In this document: positions 54,685 through 64,000 of the stretch, in pieces
Position numbering within the stretch: position 1 is the stretch's first letter
How the letters are laid out: each line of letters opens with the position of its first letter
From: Bipolaris cookei
Lineage: Eukaryota; Ascomycota; Dothideomycetes; Pleosporales; Pleosporaceae
Assembly: GCA_002286855.1 (NCBI GenBank)
Contig: NRSV01000003.1
Location: forward strand, 107,277-171,276
Reading direction: 5' to 3'
DNA length: 64,000 nucleotides
Notes under the pieces: generated by a model
Database searches by the model: none
Told to the model about the DNA's origin: nothing
The model's input: the letters and a program-made list of their open reading frames with translations, nothing else
Made by a program: the position numbers and the translations under genes

Positions 54685-56148
54685 TCAATGTGGAAGCCAG
54701 GAGATGGCGTCGCACCAGTGTACTTGTCCTCGAATGTCTTTGATTGCCCAAAATGCAGTCAATTGATTTTTTAGCTTGAATCTTGATCTTCTCGAAAATT
54801 CAATAAAAATATCAATCTGCTCAAGTGCCATTTGACGTTCATTGAGATCCGTGAGTTCAAAACAAGCGACCATGTACGGAATGTCCATATGCGGAATGGA
54901 TCGTTTGGTATGCCGAAGCGCTGAACGCAATTCTTCAAGTATTGCTTTTGACAGTGCTGTGCCTGCTGCTAACTCTGTACCGAAAGGATAACGCAGTCGG
55001 TGAATCATGAGGAGCACAGACCAACGAAAGATGTTAGCTTGAGCCAATAGGCTCACCATTTCTTGTTGCAAGAAACGACTAGCGCATCCCTCGGGTAGTG
55101 TAGGCGTCCATTTGTGGGTGACCAACTCGATTGCGTTAATAATTCCCATGATTTCGGAATCGCTAGGTCGCTCGTCCTGGCGCAACAGATAGCTGACTTC
55201 GCAAATATCGTACATGCAGGGTAGCATTGGCGCAGCAATTCCCACGTAGCGATCTACAGAGCCGTCCATAATTTCCATCTTGAACCGTAGTGTTGGCACC
55301 TCGCCCAGTAGATAGCATTCCTCGGTCTCTGACAAGATCAGGCAGATAAAAAATGCTGAACACTCAGAATCAAGCACAATAGTCGAGTCGTACATGGGCT
55401 TGATTGTGAGGAGAGCATGTCTGCATATTGCCAAACTGCTTCCGGATATATGCAGTGCGAAGGTGAGTGCGCTTACTGCTAGCAGTAGGATGACGGATAA
55501 GTCTCCAGGATCTAGAGGCTTGACGGAGCGCAAAGTGGACATCGCGGAAGCCGCCCGTCTGTGGCCGATAGCCCTGTCTTCGGGGGAGGGATCAGGATCA
55601 TACTCACAAGCTAATAGAGCTGCAGTTGCTATCAAAGCGTCGTGGATCCATGGCGGTGCGTTATGAAGGTGCCGCGCAAAAGTTTTATGATGGTTTACCC
55701 GGAAGCTCGGTGCTATCAAAAATTGCTCAATCTGCGGTCGTCCTTGTGATATGCACTTGACAATGAACAACTCCCTTTCGCTCATGTCGGCAAACATGGA
55801 AAGAGTCCTTGGCATAGACAGTATATCCGATCTAGATGGAGATATTTGTAGGGAGACCATGTTTGATACAGAGCTCGCTAGAGTAGTGCCTTGTTTGACT
55901 GATGACGCCGCTGCCGAGACTGTAGAAGAGCTCCCGCTACGGGCGCGACGTACTTGGATTGTTGTCGCACTTCCCTCATGGGGATGATGACGAGGCTTGC
56001 GACCAGCGGTTCCTACGGGTCTTAGGCTCTGGCATGTGTTTTGCAGTCGGTGGCAACGTTCGCAGGCACTCTGGCCAGGGACACGCCTACATTTTTCCTT
56101 GACAGTGTGGCACCTGTCGCACGCCCGTGTTGCTGGTGGTCTGCCCAT
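54685..56148 (-). CDS. Zn2Cys6 transcription factor
   Basis: Fungal binuclear-cluster DNA-binding regulator, 487 residues, one exon. The cluster is at residues 10-39: ACDRCHTVKEKC then CERCHRLQNTC, spacing C-x2-C-x6-C-x8-C-x2-C-x6-C. It is followed by a basic linker. The rest is a helical fungal-type regulatory domain with PPWIHDALIATAALLA and a middle region MHRLRYPFGTELA. The C-terminus reads LNERQMALEQIDIFIEFSRRSRFKLKNQLTAFW. It lies only 88 bases from the 3' end of the transporter, convergent to it, so it is a good candidate for the local regulator of the amidase/transporter pair. That role is inferred from position only. Confidence 0.9.
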   Translation of the reverse strand: MGRPPATRACDRCHTVKEKCRRVPGQSACERCHRLQNTCQSLRPVGTAGRKPRHHPHEGSATTIQVRRARSGSSSTVSAAASSVKQGTTLASSVSNMVSLQISPSRSDILSMPRTLSMFADMSERELFIVKCISQGRPQIEQFLIAPSFRVNHHKTFARHLHNAPPWIHDALIATAALLACEYDPDPSPEDRAIGHRRAASAMSTLRSVKPLDPGDLSVILLLAVSALTFALHISGSSLAICRHALLTIKPMYDSTIVLDSECSAFFICLILSETEECYLLGEVPTLRFKMEIMDGSVDRYVGIAAPMLPCMYDICEVSYLLRQDERPSDSEIMGIINAIELVTHKWTPTLPEGCASRFLQQEMVSLLAQANIFRWSVLLMIHRLRYPFGTELAAGTALSKAILEELRSALRHTKRSIPHMDIPYMVACFELTDLNERQMALEQIDIFIEFSRRSRFKLKNQLTAFWAIKDIRGQVHWCDAISWLPH

Positions 56149-57732
56149 TGAAGGTGCTTAAAGGTGCGTCGTCCGGGGTCATGATAGGGTGTGAGAGTGG
56201 ATGCGACAGGGAGCCTGATGCTATGTAGCAAGCTCGGGTGAAACACCAGGCAGATGACTAATCGTCCCGCAGTGCCCGAGCTTCTCAGTCCTGGGATCCG
56301 GGGAAAATAGCGCTACATATTTGGAACAAGCCGCGTTGTAAGATATGCGCCACAATCAAGGTCTGTGGCTGTCACATAATCTCTCAGTCTTCTTTACTGT
56401 ACACAGTGTATGTTTACACAACCTTTTTCCCGATTGATTTGTACACTCACTTTGCATTCTGATGGCTACGCCAACATCCGGACCGAAGCCACACCGCACC
56501 TAATTCGTCTTGTTCGGCTCTGGTCACTTGCTATGGCCATCTCCCTTCATCTCGGCTATCCGATAAGGAAACCCAACCAAGTCGCTAACCCGCAGCCTCC
56601 TTTCCAGACTTGATGCTTTCAAAGAAAAGAGAAAGCAGGGCCTATATTAGCTCGGTACGCTCCAAACGACTCTGGTGCGAAGAATGTATCAGATTTAGGG
56701 TTTGCAGAGATGTAGCAGATCAATTTGCTGGCCATGTGGACTTGGGCGAAACTGTCAATCCGTCCGTCACCATGAAGCGTTCAATTTGACCTTTCCTCTT
56801 CTTGTAGAATTTCCCATGCTCGATCTTCCCATAAATTGACAACATTACAGCTGATGGTATGTGAAGTGCCTTGTGGACGCATAGTAAGGAGAACAATATG
56901 TAAATGCGCCCGCCGAACGCAATGATCCTTACAGAAAAATGTTACTGCACACCGTTTGAGTGTTTAGCCGTATCAAGGACATCTTGATGAAAATAAAGTA
57001 GACCTCCTCGGTGCAGTTGCACAAGTAAACTCCATGATATAAGTAAATCCTTTAGCCCAAGACACGGGTGTAGTCAAAGCTCGCAGAACACTACCACCGA
57101 CGATTTACATCCAATTTCTTGCTGGAAGAGGGATGTGAGTGAGATGTCACCCATAAAATGTTGGAGAAGTTCGGGGTTTGTCAGAGGCTTGATGGTAAGC
57201 CCAAATGTGAGATACAGAAATAGGTCGTGAGGTAAGAAATAGGAGGTTTCGAAGGGGTTGTGTAGGTAGCTGGAGCTCCAGAGATTTTACTTTAGAAAAT
57301 GAGGGAGCTGGGGAAGACACAGAGAAAAGGGAAAGTTCGCTCTCTTGAGTGGTTCTGGGCATATTTGCGACTAATCCCTGGACCCGCTTCCATAGTATCT
57401 TGGCCTTGAAGAGTACTTCGCAAAACTTGGACTAGCAATAGGTTTGTAAATGTAATTGCTAGGTTGGGCAGAGCAGTATCACATCTGCGAAAGTAGACGC
57501 ATTTTGGATGACCTTGCAACTTTTACCTTGCGACATTTTACTGGAGACTGGTGCCACAAAGTCAAAGACGACGCTCAAGCAACAACCCTCGTGTAGAGAG
57601 ATCTCTTGGGAACGGCTGGTGAATATGCACATGGTCCATGCAGGGCAGAAATGACCAGAAGATATCCTAGGTAGTTTAAGCCACAATTATTCGCCAGGCT
57701 CCAAGTGGAAATGCCCATATCCTATGTGGGAG
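56149..57732. other. Gene-poor interval
   Basis: 1.58 kb upstream of the Zn2Cys6 gene and downstream of the derlin gene. Frames under 80 codons on both strands, none recognised. The first 300 bases should contain the regulator's promoter. Confidence 0.4.
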
Positions 57733-58621
57733 TCAGTGGACCAATGCGGCCTGTACTGGATCGTTTTCGCCATGTGCATCCATATCTAAATCTGGTTGGT
57801 GCTCATCCTGGATTGGATCTTCGGTGGAAGTAGGGCGTCCTTCGATCATGCGAATCCACCATACGGGAGGATCAAGAGGACTATGATTGTTATGTAACGG
57901 CGGGTAGATATCGTTGAAGTAGTACCATACTGTTGAAAATTAGCTCTACAACGGAGAAATCGGGGCGAAAACACGGGAACACGTACTGTGACCTACGACA
58001 ATGCCGCACATCTCGTCCTTGGGCACAGTTCCATGCATGATCAATGAAAATGCTAACAATACCCAAGGAAGGTAAGGTGCCTTGAACACCAGCAATCCCA
58101 AGAAGCTTAGCATGGTATCCGGATTCTTCCTACTCCAGATATATATGAGGGTACTGGACAAAGCAGAGCCAAGGAAAGCCATTGAGAACATGGGCGCAAT
58201 GCAGAGGAGGAGCGTCGATGCGAAAGTGAGGAGCCAGGCGAAGTGTGCCGTGGACCGCCCAGAAGATTCCTCCAAAAGTCGCGCATAGCGTTGAAGAAAG
58301 AAAATGTGGTAGAGAAGATCGAGACTGAGCGGACCAAAGTAAAAAAAGGTGGTGAGAAGCCTCCAATACTACCAGATGTCAGTACGCAATGGCCAGCTTC
58401 ATATCCGAAGTTGAACGCACCTGGCTCTTGAAGAATACAGTACGGACGCTATAGAACAGCTGGAAGGGTGAGATGATGTGGCATTGCACAAGCACACTCG
58501 CGCTTAGCGCTGCAGTCATCCACCAGCGCGTGCAAACAGGCATCTCGTAGAACCACTGCTCGAGCGGAAACCCTCCGACCCCGCCCATCATACCATCTCC
58601 GCCTTGCAGCACGTTGGCCAT
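57733..58621 (-). CDS. DER1: Derlin (ER-associated degradation channel subunit)
   Basis: Rhomboid-like pseudoprotease of the ER membrane that helps retrotranslocate misfolded proteins in ERAD. Exons 58421-58621, 57987-58368 and 57733-57929 (introns 52 and 57 nt) give 259 residues. The order of family blocks is GFPLEQWFYEMPVCTRWW, TPFQLFYS-like (SPFQLFYSVRTVFFKSQ), and the WR motif YWRLLTTFFYFGPLS at the first junction. SFLGLLVFKAPYLPWVL follows in the later helices, then VVGHIWYYFNDIYPP rebuilt over the second junction. The start at 58,621 gives MANVLQGG; an ATG 24 bases earlier would add eight residues. Catalytic rhomboid residues are absent, as expected. Divergent from CENP-A. Confidence 0.93.
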
Positions 58622-59252
58622 TTTGTCTATGCCTGGCTGGGGCAAACAGATTGCGCTTTCTCTGGAGTTGGAGACACCGGCGATGCAAAGATAGAGGTGA
58701 TAAAGGAAAGAACTCCAGAATATAGTAGCTGCGTAAGAAGCGAAAGGACAGGTGTCGGTGAGCAGCCGCTGCGCTCTCGTGTCCGAGAGTGAAGGACAAG
58801 TACGTACATGTGGCTACGTAACGTGAACTATAGCTGACGAAAGCGCTAGTTTGATCTTATCTAATCAAATCTGGCCCGCTCAGATTAGATTAGATCCGAT
58901 TGAGAACCGCGCACTAGCCACACGTGCCAGCCCCTCGGCTGGGCCCAGTACTGCGACACAACCAAGTAACCCGAGAACGGCTGGTAATGCAAACAAGCCC
59001 ATCCAATACAGCAACCCTTTTTCATTGTCCTAGATTACCGTGTTCCTGAGGCCCGCATCGATCCCTAGCTACCTTGCACATCCAAACCGCAACGCGCCAG
59101 TTCAATCAAAGCCAAAGTTTGGCGGCTTCGCGTCGCGTCCAGTGTACGCGCCAACCTCGAATCCCATCCAAACGCATACACTTCTCGCGACCTCGTCGTC
59201 GCTCACTTCGCTTTCAGCAGTTGGCGCAATATCTTTACGACGGAAACTCGAA
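58622..59252. promoter_or_regulatory. Intergenic region between divergent derlin and CENP-A genes
   Basis: 631 bases. It includes an imperfect inverted repeat at about 58,853-58,898 built from ATCTAATC/GATTAGAT words. Both promoters lie here. No gene recognised. Confidence 0.4.
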
Positions 59253-59798
59253 ATGGCACCGAAATCTCCTGCCAGGCGCAACAAAGCGCGACCATCACGA
59301 GGCGGTAGAGCTAGTATTGGTGATAGAAGGGAGTCTGGCAAGCGACGTACGTTAAAGCCACGCGACCAAGGGGCGCACCCACAGTGACTGACATGGTACA
59401 GTTGGAGCACCAGGACCTGCGCCTGATCGCGCAAAAAAGCGTTATAAGCCTGGTACCGTGGCTCTCCGTGAGATCAAGCGTTACCAAAAGTCGACTGACC
59501 TACTTTTACTGAAGCTCCCCTTCCAGCGACTTGTAAGCGCGCAACTGTGAAAAGTTATCTACCTCGTTTCTAACGTGTTCAGGTCCGTGAAATCGCCCAA
59601 ACAGTCACAAGCGAAGAAGGACCCAATAGATGGCAGAGCCAAGCCATTATGGCCCTACAAGAAGCTACTGAAGCCTTCCTGGTCAACCTATTCCATGATG
59701 CCAATCTATGCGCCATTCATGCAAGGCGCGTCACCATTCAGCAAAAGGACATACAGCTCGCACGTCGCCTGCGCGCAGCTTGGGGTGCTCCGGTCTGA
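59253..59798 (+). CDS. CSE4: Centromeric histone H3 variant (CENP-A)
   Basis: Replaces H3 in centromeric nucleosomes and marks the kinetochore site. Exons 59253-59346, 59402-59532 and 59583-59798 (introns 55 and 50 nt) give 146 residues. The short basic N-tail (about 45 residues) is unlike the H3 tail. The fold starts KPGTVALREIKRYQKSTDLL and continues LPFQRL|VREIAQTVTSEEGPN. CENP-A features are the Trp and Gln in NRWQSQAIMALQEA (H3 has RFQSSA), the longer loop 1 side with EEGPN before it, and the ending RRLRAAWGAPV, in place of H3's IRGERA. H3-like AIHARRVTIQQKDIQLA is also kept. All junctions keep frame. It lies at the border of a transposon-rich tract. Confidence 0.94.
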
Positions 59799-60642
59799 TC
59801 TCGAGCGGAGACTCGTATGCAGATACCCAGTTTTATTTTTCTTATGTATTGTTTTCGAATTTTCAAGTAAGGGCTTTAACACGGAGTGCTGTATAGGAAT
59901 TGGCTTTTGCGTGTCTGGATAAGTACCTATTTGCCAGCCAAGTTACACATACATAACAGCATTACTCTCCTTCGCAGTACTTATAAACTCTCGCAGCGCA
60001 CTAAACGTACAGAAGGTTAGTATCTCGCTCTAAGGACCCCCTATCAGCACAGTAGCCTATGATTACCCTCGTGCCTGATATGATGTTCAGAATTATGCAG
60101 TCGCTTTCCGTAACCAGCTCTAATGTCACCAGTAACGGATGTTTAGTGTATCACAACTTGAACTGTTTATATCTGCCTGACGTATGACTTTAATCTCTTA
60201 TATCTTCTTGGCGTATAGTGTATGAGATTATTTTTCTCAGAAAAGAATGGTAGGCCATACCAGAACCTGCCGGAATCGGGTGTCAGAAAAGTTTTGCGTA
60301 ATACATTCGGCTGTACATACCTGTTTGGGGATAGCTTGACGACACTGCACATCCTCACATACGACAGAACACACGGAGTCCCTGTCGAAGTAACAAATGC
60401 TAGATTAGTCAGTTTTCTATACTTAAAACGTCTGCCCAATACAGTATCGTTCAATAGCTGTTCTGAACCTCTTTTATAGCGATTTTTCTACGAGTTTGTA
60501 CGATGTTCTGCTAGGCAGCAATATGTGCCTGAACATTTCTATCTACAATTACCTAGAAATTGAGCCAAAAAAGTATAGTTAAAGCGTTGTAATAAGAGAT
60601 AAAATAAGAGAAGCAGGTCTGTATTTGGGAGCGAAACACTAG
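59799..60642. other. Gene-poor interval
   Basis: About 840 AT-rich bases between CENP-A and the Mutator-like element. An 85-codon frame at 60,222-60,479 is open but resembles nothing I know. Confidence 0.4.
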
Positions 60643-60825
60643 CAGATTTAAGGCTGCTGAGATTTGTCCCCCCGTTTTTGAGATTTGTCCCCCGCGCTAA
60701 CCATAACTTGGTAAGCGTTAAATAAATTACAGTAACTAGACCGTATTGGTGCCTCGGCATATGAAAAGTAGCTAACTAGTGCTAGACAACAACTATAGTT
60801 AACTACATAGTTATGCTATATTCTA

Positions 60826-60978
60826 CTAACGTCGACGTCTCTTGTGTGGACCAAGACATTTCCAAGCATCTGGAGCGGCCATTGCTGCAGCACGCTTAGG
60901 CCGCAGCGAAGGTGCATCCTGAGGTTCAACAACTGCGTTCTGAGGTTCAGTTACTACATTCTGAGCGTCAACTTGCGC
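60826..60978 (-). pseudogene. MULE transposase, C-terminal fragment
   Basis: Reads AQVDAQNVVTEPQ, a second EPQ repeat, then SLRPKRAAAMAAPDAW and a basic end HKRRRR before a stop at 60,826-60,828. The position, end-basic composition and lack of a start fit the tail of the same transposase as the fragment at 60,954. Confidence 0.55.
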
Positions 60979-61085
60979 TTAAGTACGAAGCCATAGCCAT
61001 GCTGCATGCCATGCGCCTTGAGGGCATCAAAAGCTTCTTCATAGGTGCCGTATAGTAGGTCTGGAGGAGGTGCAATGTCACCCAT
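60954..61085 (-). pseudogene. MULE transposase, N-terminal fragment
   Basis: A 43-codon frame starting MGDIAPPPDLLYGTYEEAF and continuing DALKAHGMQHGYGFVLKR, like the start of fungal MULE transposases with a FAR1-type head. The frame ends soon after LKR, where the internal deletion joins it to the gene's last part in another frame. Confidence 0.7.
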
Positions 61086-61302
61086 GCTATTGTGAACAAG
61101 GAAAGAGAGTTAATACTCATATATTTTGAAGGTTGTCAACCTATTGCAAAGACGCGCGGCGTCGTGATGTTGTCGCGTCCATAGATTACGCGCTAAACCA
61201 AATTGAACGAGTAACTTTCACTAGCACTAGCGCGGGGGACAAATCTCAAAGGGGGGACAAATCTCAAAAACGGGGGGACAAATCTCAGCAGCCCAGATTT
61301 AA

Positions 61303-61962
61303 ACTAGTATATTCCAAACCAGCTAGATAATAACTTACCAAGCCCCTGTATGTTTCGTCTTATGTAAGAAAGCGCAGTAACTACACCATGCATCCTTGTA
61401 GAATTAAAAGCTCAAGCTAAACCAATTAGCAGTCAGGAACGGGCCCTTGGGATGAAATTTGATTTTCTACTTTCACAGAAGCTGGGAGTTATCGGAAAGT
61501 AGGCCACGTTCTACACTTTCGGTTCTACTGATATCTTACTGCTCTGTTTTTATTGAATTTGGCGCGCGTATGTTTGGAAGATACTATTGACCGATATACA
61601 AGTGTCGATACGCATTGATGACCAATAATACCGAGTCCTGCTAGCTGGATTCAGCATGTCTTTCCGCTATACGCTGTACAGGTATACGTTCACAGTACAG
61701 TAGAGTAAGGATACAGCCACTTGAGCATCTGGTCTACCTCTTCCCTCAAGGCCCACGTGGTTCAGACCGCCTCTTATAACTATCTTTCTGTGGTAACAAT
61801 CATTGGCTAGGCGTCTTGGAAAGTCACTAGAGCCTCCTGAGCATACTCACTAAAATAAGTAATAATCATAAGAATGATGATTAAAATGTATAAAAAGAGC
61901 ACAACCCAACAGCCTTTGAATGACACCTCATCAGCTCAGCCAGCGATCTTCTGTCAATCGAT
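61303..61962. other. Interval between MULE and copia LTR
   Basis: About 660 AT-rich bases with no coding sequence or paired ends recognised. The MULE inserted into this or similar older sequence. Confidence 0.4.
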
Positions 61963-62377
61963 TGTGTCAAAGTGTAGGGTGCTGCTTGTTCTACTATCGA
62001 CTCAGAGGTAGAGGTCTCTGCCTTCTACTTGTCCGTAGTAGACTCAGAGCCAGCTTGATCGAGAGATTCTAGAGAGAGAAGATATGTGCTAGGGAAGAAA
62101 CACTAATTGATTGATCGTTGGTAGTGTGAATTGATCTTGTGTGAAGTGCTCTGTCTTCTATCTACTTGCTATCCTACTACTATATATATTAGCTAGAATA
62201 GATTCTAGAAGAGTCTATCTAGTAGTAGCTTGCGTAATCTATAGCGTCATAGATAGATGTCTATTGATCGATTATAGTCTTGATAGATCGACTATAGACT
62301 TGATTGATCGCAGAGTCCGGGTGTGGACTGCGCATCCGGATTCTGTCGTGGAATAGCTGAGTAGCTTATCTACAACA
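61963..62377 (-). repeat. 3' LTR of copia element (inner border firm, outer border approximate)
   Basis: On the minus strand a polypurine tract AAGGGGGCG ends just before TGTTGTAGATAAGC at 62,377, the normal inner start of a 3' LTR. The LTR is rich in CTAGA/GATCGA words. The outer end is uncertain because the 5' LTR lies beyond the window and cannot be compared; the TG at about 61,963 is the suggested end. Confidence 0.6.
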
Positions 62378-62389
62378 CGCCCCCTTAAG

Positions 62390-64000
62390 CTAGGAAGCTG
62401 TAATATGAGATATATCTACTAGATTTGATCCGATTATAAAGTCTCGAGTCTTATCAGTGCTTGTTGCTTTAGTGAGACAGTCGGCTAGTAGGAAGCTGGT
62501 GTTTTGGTATACTAGCTGGATCTGTTTTGTCTCTACCTTCTCGCGAATGAAGTAGTATTGGATGTCGATATGCTTTGTCCTGGCGTGATAGGTAGGATTT
62601 TTGGTGAGTTGGATCGCGCTTTGGCTGTCCGAGTATATCGTAGTGGCAGTCTTGTCGGCATCTAGAAGTATTGGATATAGAGCTTTGATCTCTTTGAGAA
62701 ACTGATTGAGATATATGCTCTGTTTGGCCGCTTCTCGATAGGCCATAAACTCGGCTTCTGCGCTTGAAAGTGCCACTGTCGGCTGCAGTTTTGATAGCCA
62801 AGAAATCGCGCAGTTGCTCTTGTTTGACTGGAGCAGAAATATATATCCGGTGGTGGATCTTCTGCTATCGAAGTCGCCCCCCCAATCTGCATCAGTAGAT
62901 CCAGTCAGCTTGATCAAATCTGGGCTGATTGGTGCAGATTGACTATCTGTATTGAGATGATAGAGCAGTCCTAGCTGTTTTGACTGGGATAGGTATCCCC
63001 ATAGATAGTCTAGGCTGCTGAAATGCTCGGGGCTTGGATTGGCCATGAATCTGGATAGAAGATTGACTGCGTAGGTAATATCCGGCCGAGTAAAAATGGA
63101 AAGGTAGATGAGAGAACCGATTTGCTGCTGGAAGCTATTGGTCGCTTTTGGAGTAGCTGATTGGCTGTTTTTACTAAGTTTGATGTTTTGTTGTAGTGGA
63201 GTAGATCTAGGCTTGATTTCTGCCTTGCCAAATCTAGTTAGCAGTCTTTGGAGATAGCCCTCTTGGGTAATGTAGATCGACTGGTTTGATCTAATCACTT
63301 GAACACCAAGAAACTCTGAGACATCTCCTAGATTCTTGATTTCTAGATTTGATATCTTTAATAGATCTTTGAACAGCTGTTTGATTTTCTGCTCTTCTTC
63401 TCCAAAAATGAGCAGATCATCCACATGGGTGGCTATTATGATCTTCTGTTCGATATTGATATAGGTAGCAGTATCGATAGATAGAGCTCGATAGCCTAGT
63501 TGGCTTAGTAAGCTTGAAAGAAGCTTTTGCCACTGTCTGCTGGCTTGTTTTAGGCCGTAGAGAGCCTTGTTGAGTAGACAGACATGATGTGGATAGCGCT
63601 GATCTTGGAATCCTTCCGGCTGCTCGATATATATCGTCGCATCGATCAAAGCGTTCGGGAAAGCTTGTTTGACATCCCAGCTTTTGATATGCCAGTTTTG
63701 GGCTGCTGATATGGCTAGTAGTAGTCGGATTAGATCAGGCCGAGTAGTATTGGCAAATGTCTCGTAGTAGTTGATGCCAAACTCTTGCTGAAAACCCTTA
63801 GCTACCCATCGAGCTTTGAAGATAAAGTCGTTATTTTGCCGGTATTTCTTGTTGAGTACCCAGCGTCCTTTGAGCACTGGATATTCAGATGGCCTCGGCA
63901 CTAGCGTCCAGGTGTTATTCTTCTGCAGCTGATCTATCTCTGATTGCATCGCTGCGAGATACTGATCCCGATCTTGATGTTTGAGTACCTGGGAGTAGTT
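62390..64000 (-). mobile_element. Ty1/copia retrotransposon pol, reverse transcriptase and RNase H (cut by window edge)
   Basis: An open frame of 536 codons, read from the right edge to a stop at 62,390. Copia order is seen: the region before the polymerase (NNTWTLVPRP, RWVLNKKYR, FKARWVAKGFQQ, WDVKQAFPNA, LYGLKQASRQW), then the polymerase box THVDDLLIF (HVDD instead of the common YVDD). LGDVSEFLGVQ and an RNase H domain follow (GSTDADWGGD, STTGYIF, SSAEAEFMAYREA, ISDSQSA-type IYSDSQSAIQL, KHIDIQYYFIRE). No stop or shift is visible, so this part could still be functional. Gag, protease and integrase would lie to the right of the window. Confidence 0.95.

Larger units (their letters stand above)
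60652..61293 (-). mobile_element. 642-bp internally deleted Mutator-like element (MULE) with repeat-bearing ends
   Basis: The ends are inverted copies starting GGCTGCTGAGATTTG. They match over about 41 bases and are built from tandem GAGATTTGTCCCC units, two at the left end and three at the right. The flanks are the identical 9-bp duplication CAGATTTAA (60643-60651 and 61294-61302), the size typical of Mutator-like elements. Inside are the first ~38 codons and the last ~50 codons of a transposase gene on the minus strand, with the middle lost, so it is non-autonomous. Confidence 0.93.

Noticed and set aside
1..64000. tRNA, rRNA genes and CRISPR arrays
   Set aside because: I looked for B-box-like GTTCGA words in clover-leaf context and for regularly spaced repeats on both strands and found none convincing; this was by eye, not by a covariance search.

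Overview
The window is nuclear DNA of a filamentous ascomycete, most likely a dothideomycete close to Pleosporales. Introns are short (about 50-85 nt) with GT-AG ends and CTAAC/CTGAC-type branch points. The gene set is fungal: an ALA synthase with mitochondrial heme motifs, a fungal THO2, TFIIIB Bdp1, BRE1, SIZ1, CWC27, ALE1, a PTH11-type receptor, a Zn2Cys6 factor and a fungal CENP-A. No tRNA, rRNA or CRISPR array was recognised.

Layout. (1) 1-13.3 kb is conserved housekeeping: glutathione synthetase (cut by the left edge), an unrecognised two-exon gene, HEM1 and THO2. (2) 13.3-23.8 kb is decayed DNA. It holds the remains of a three-gene surface-polysaccharide locus: a family 2 glycosyltransferase, a UDP-glucose-type dehydrogenase and a polysaccharide deacetylase. 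At least four DNA transposons sit inside its genes, three in the dehydrogenase and one in the deacetylase. One is a 974-bp internally deleted hAT element with an exact 8-bp target duplication. (3) 23.8-46.4 kb is a second dense block: a CaMDR1-type MFS pump, BDP1/BRE1 (divergent), a SPO12-like gene, UreF, a damaged SGNH hydrolase, a DUF2423-type nucleolar protein, SIZ1, a membrane-anchored M24 peptidase, a damaged small gene, and CWC27/ALE1 (divergent). (4) 47.6-56.1 kb has a PTH11-like receptor and then a compact amidase / MFS transporter / Zn2Cys6 regulator group that looks like a catabolic mini-cluster. (5) 57.7-59.8 kb has a derlin and CENP-A, divergent. (6) 59.8-64 kb is transposon territory: a 642-bp internally deleted Mutator-like element with a 9-bp target duplication, and the 3' half of a Ty1/copia retrotransposon that runs off the right edge with an open pol frame.

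Gene models were built by hand by joining open frames at splice sites that keep the frame and restore family-conserved residues. Several introns are multiples of three and are read through by plain ORF calling (one in THO2, two in SIZ1, one of them GC-AG). The strongest discovery-type signals are the transposon-riddled polysaccharide locus, whose insertions come out exactly in frame, and the two internally deleted transposons that keep both ends of their transposase genes.
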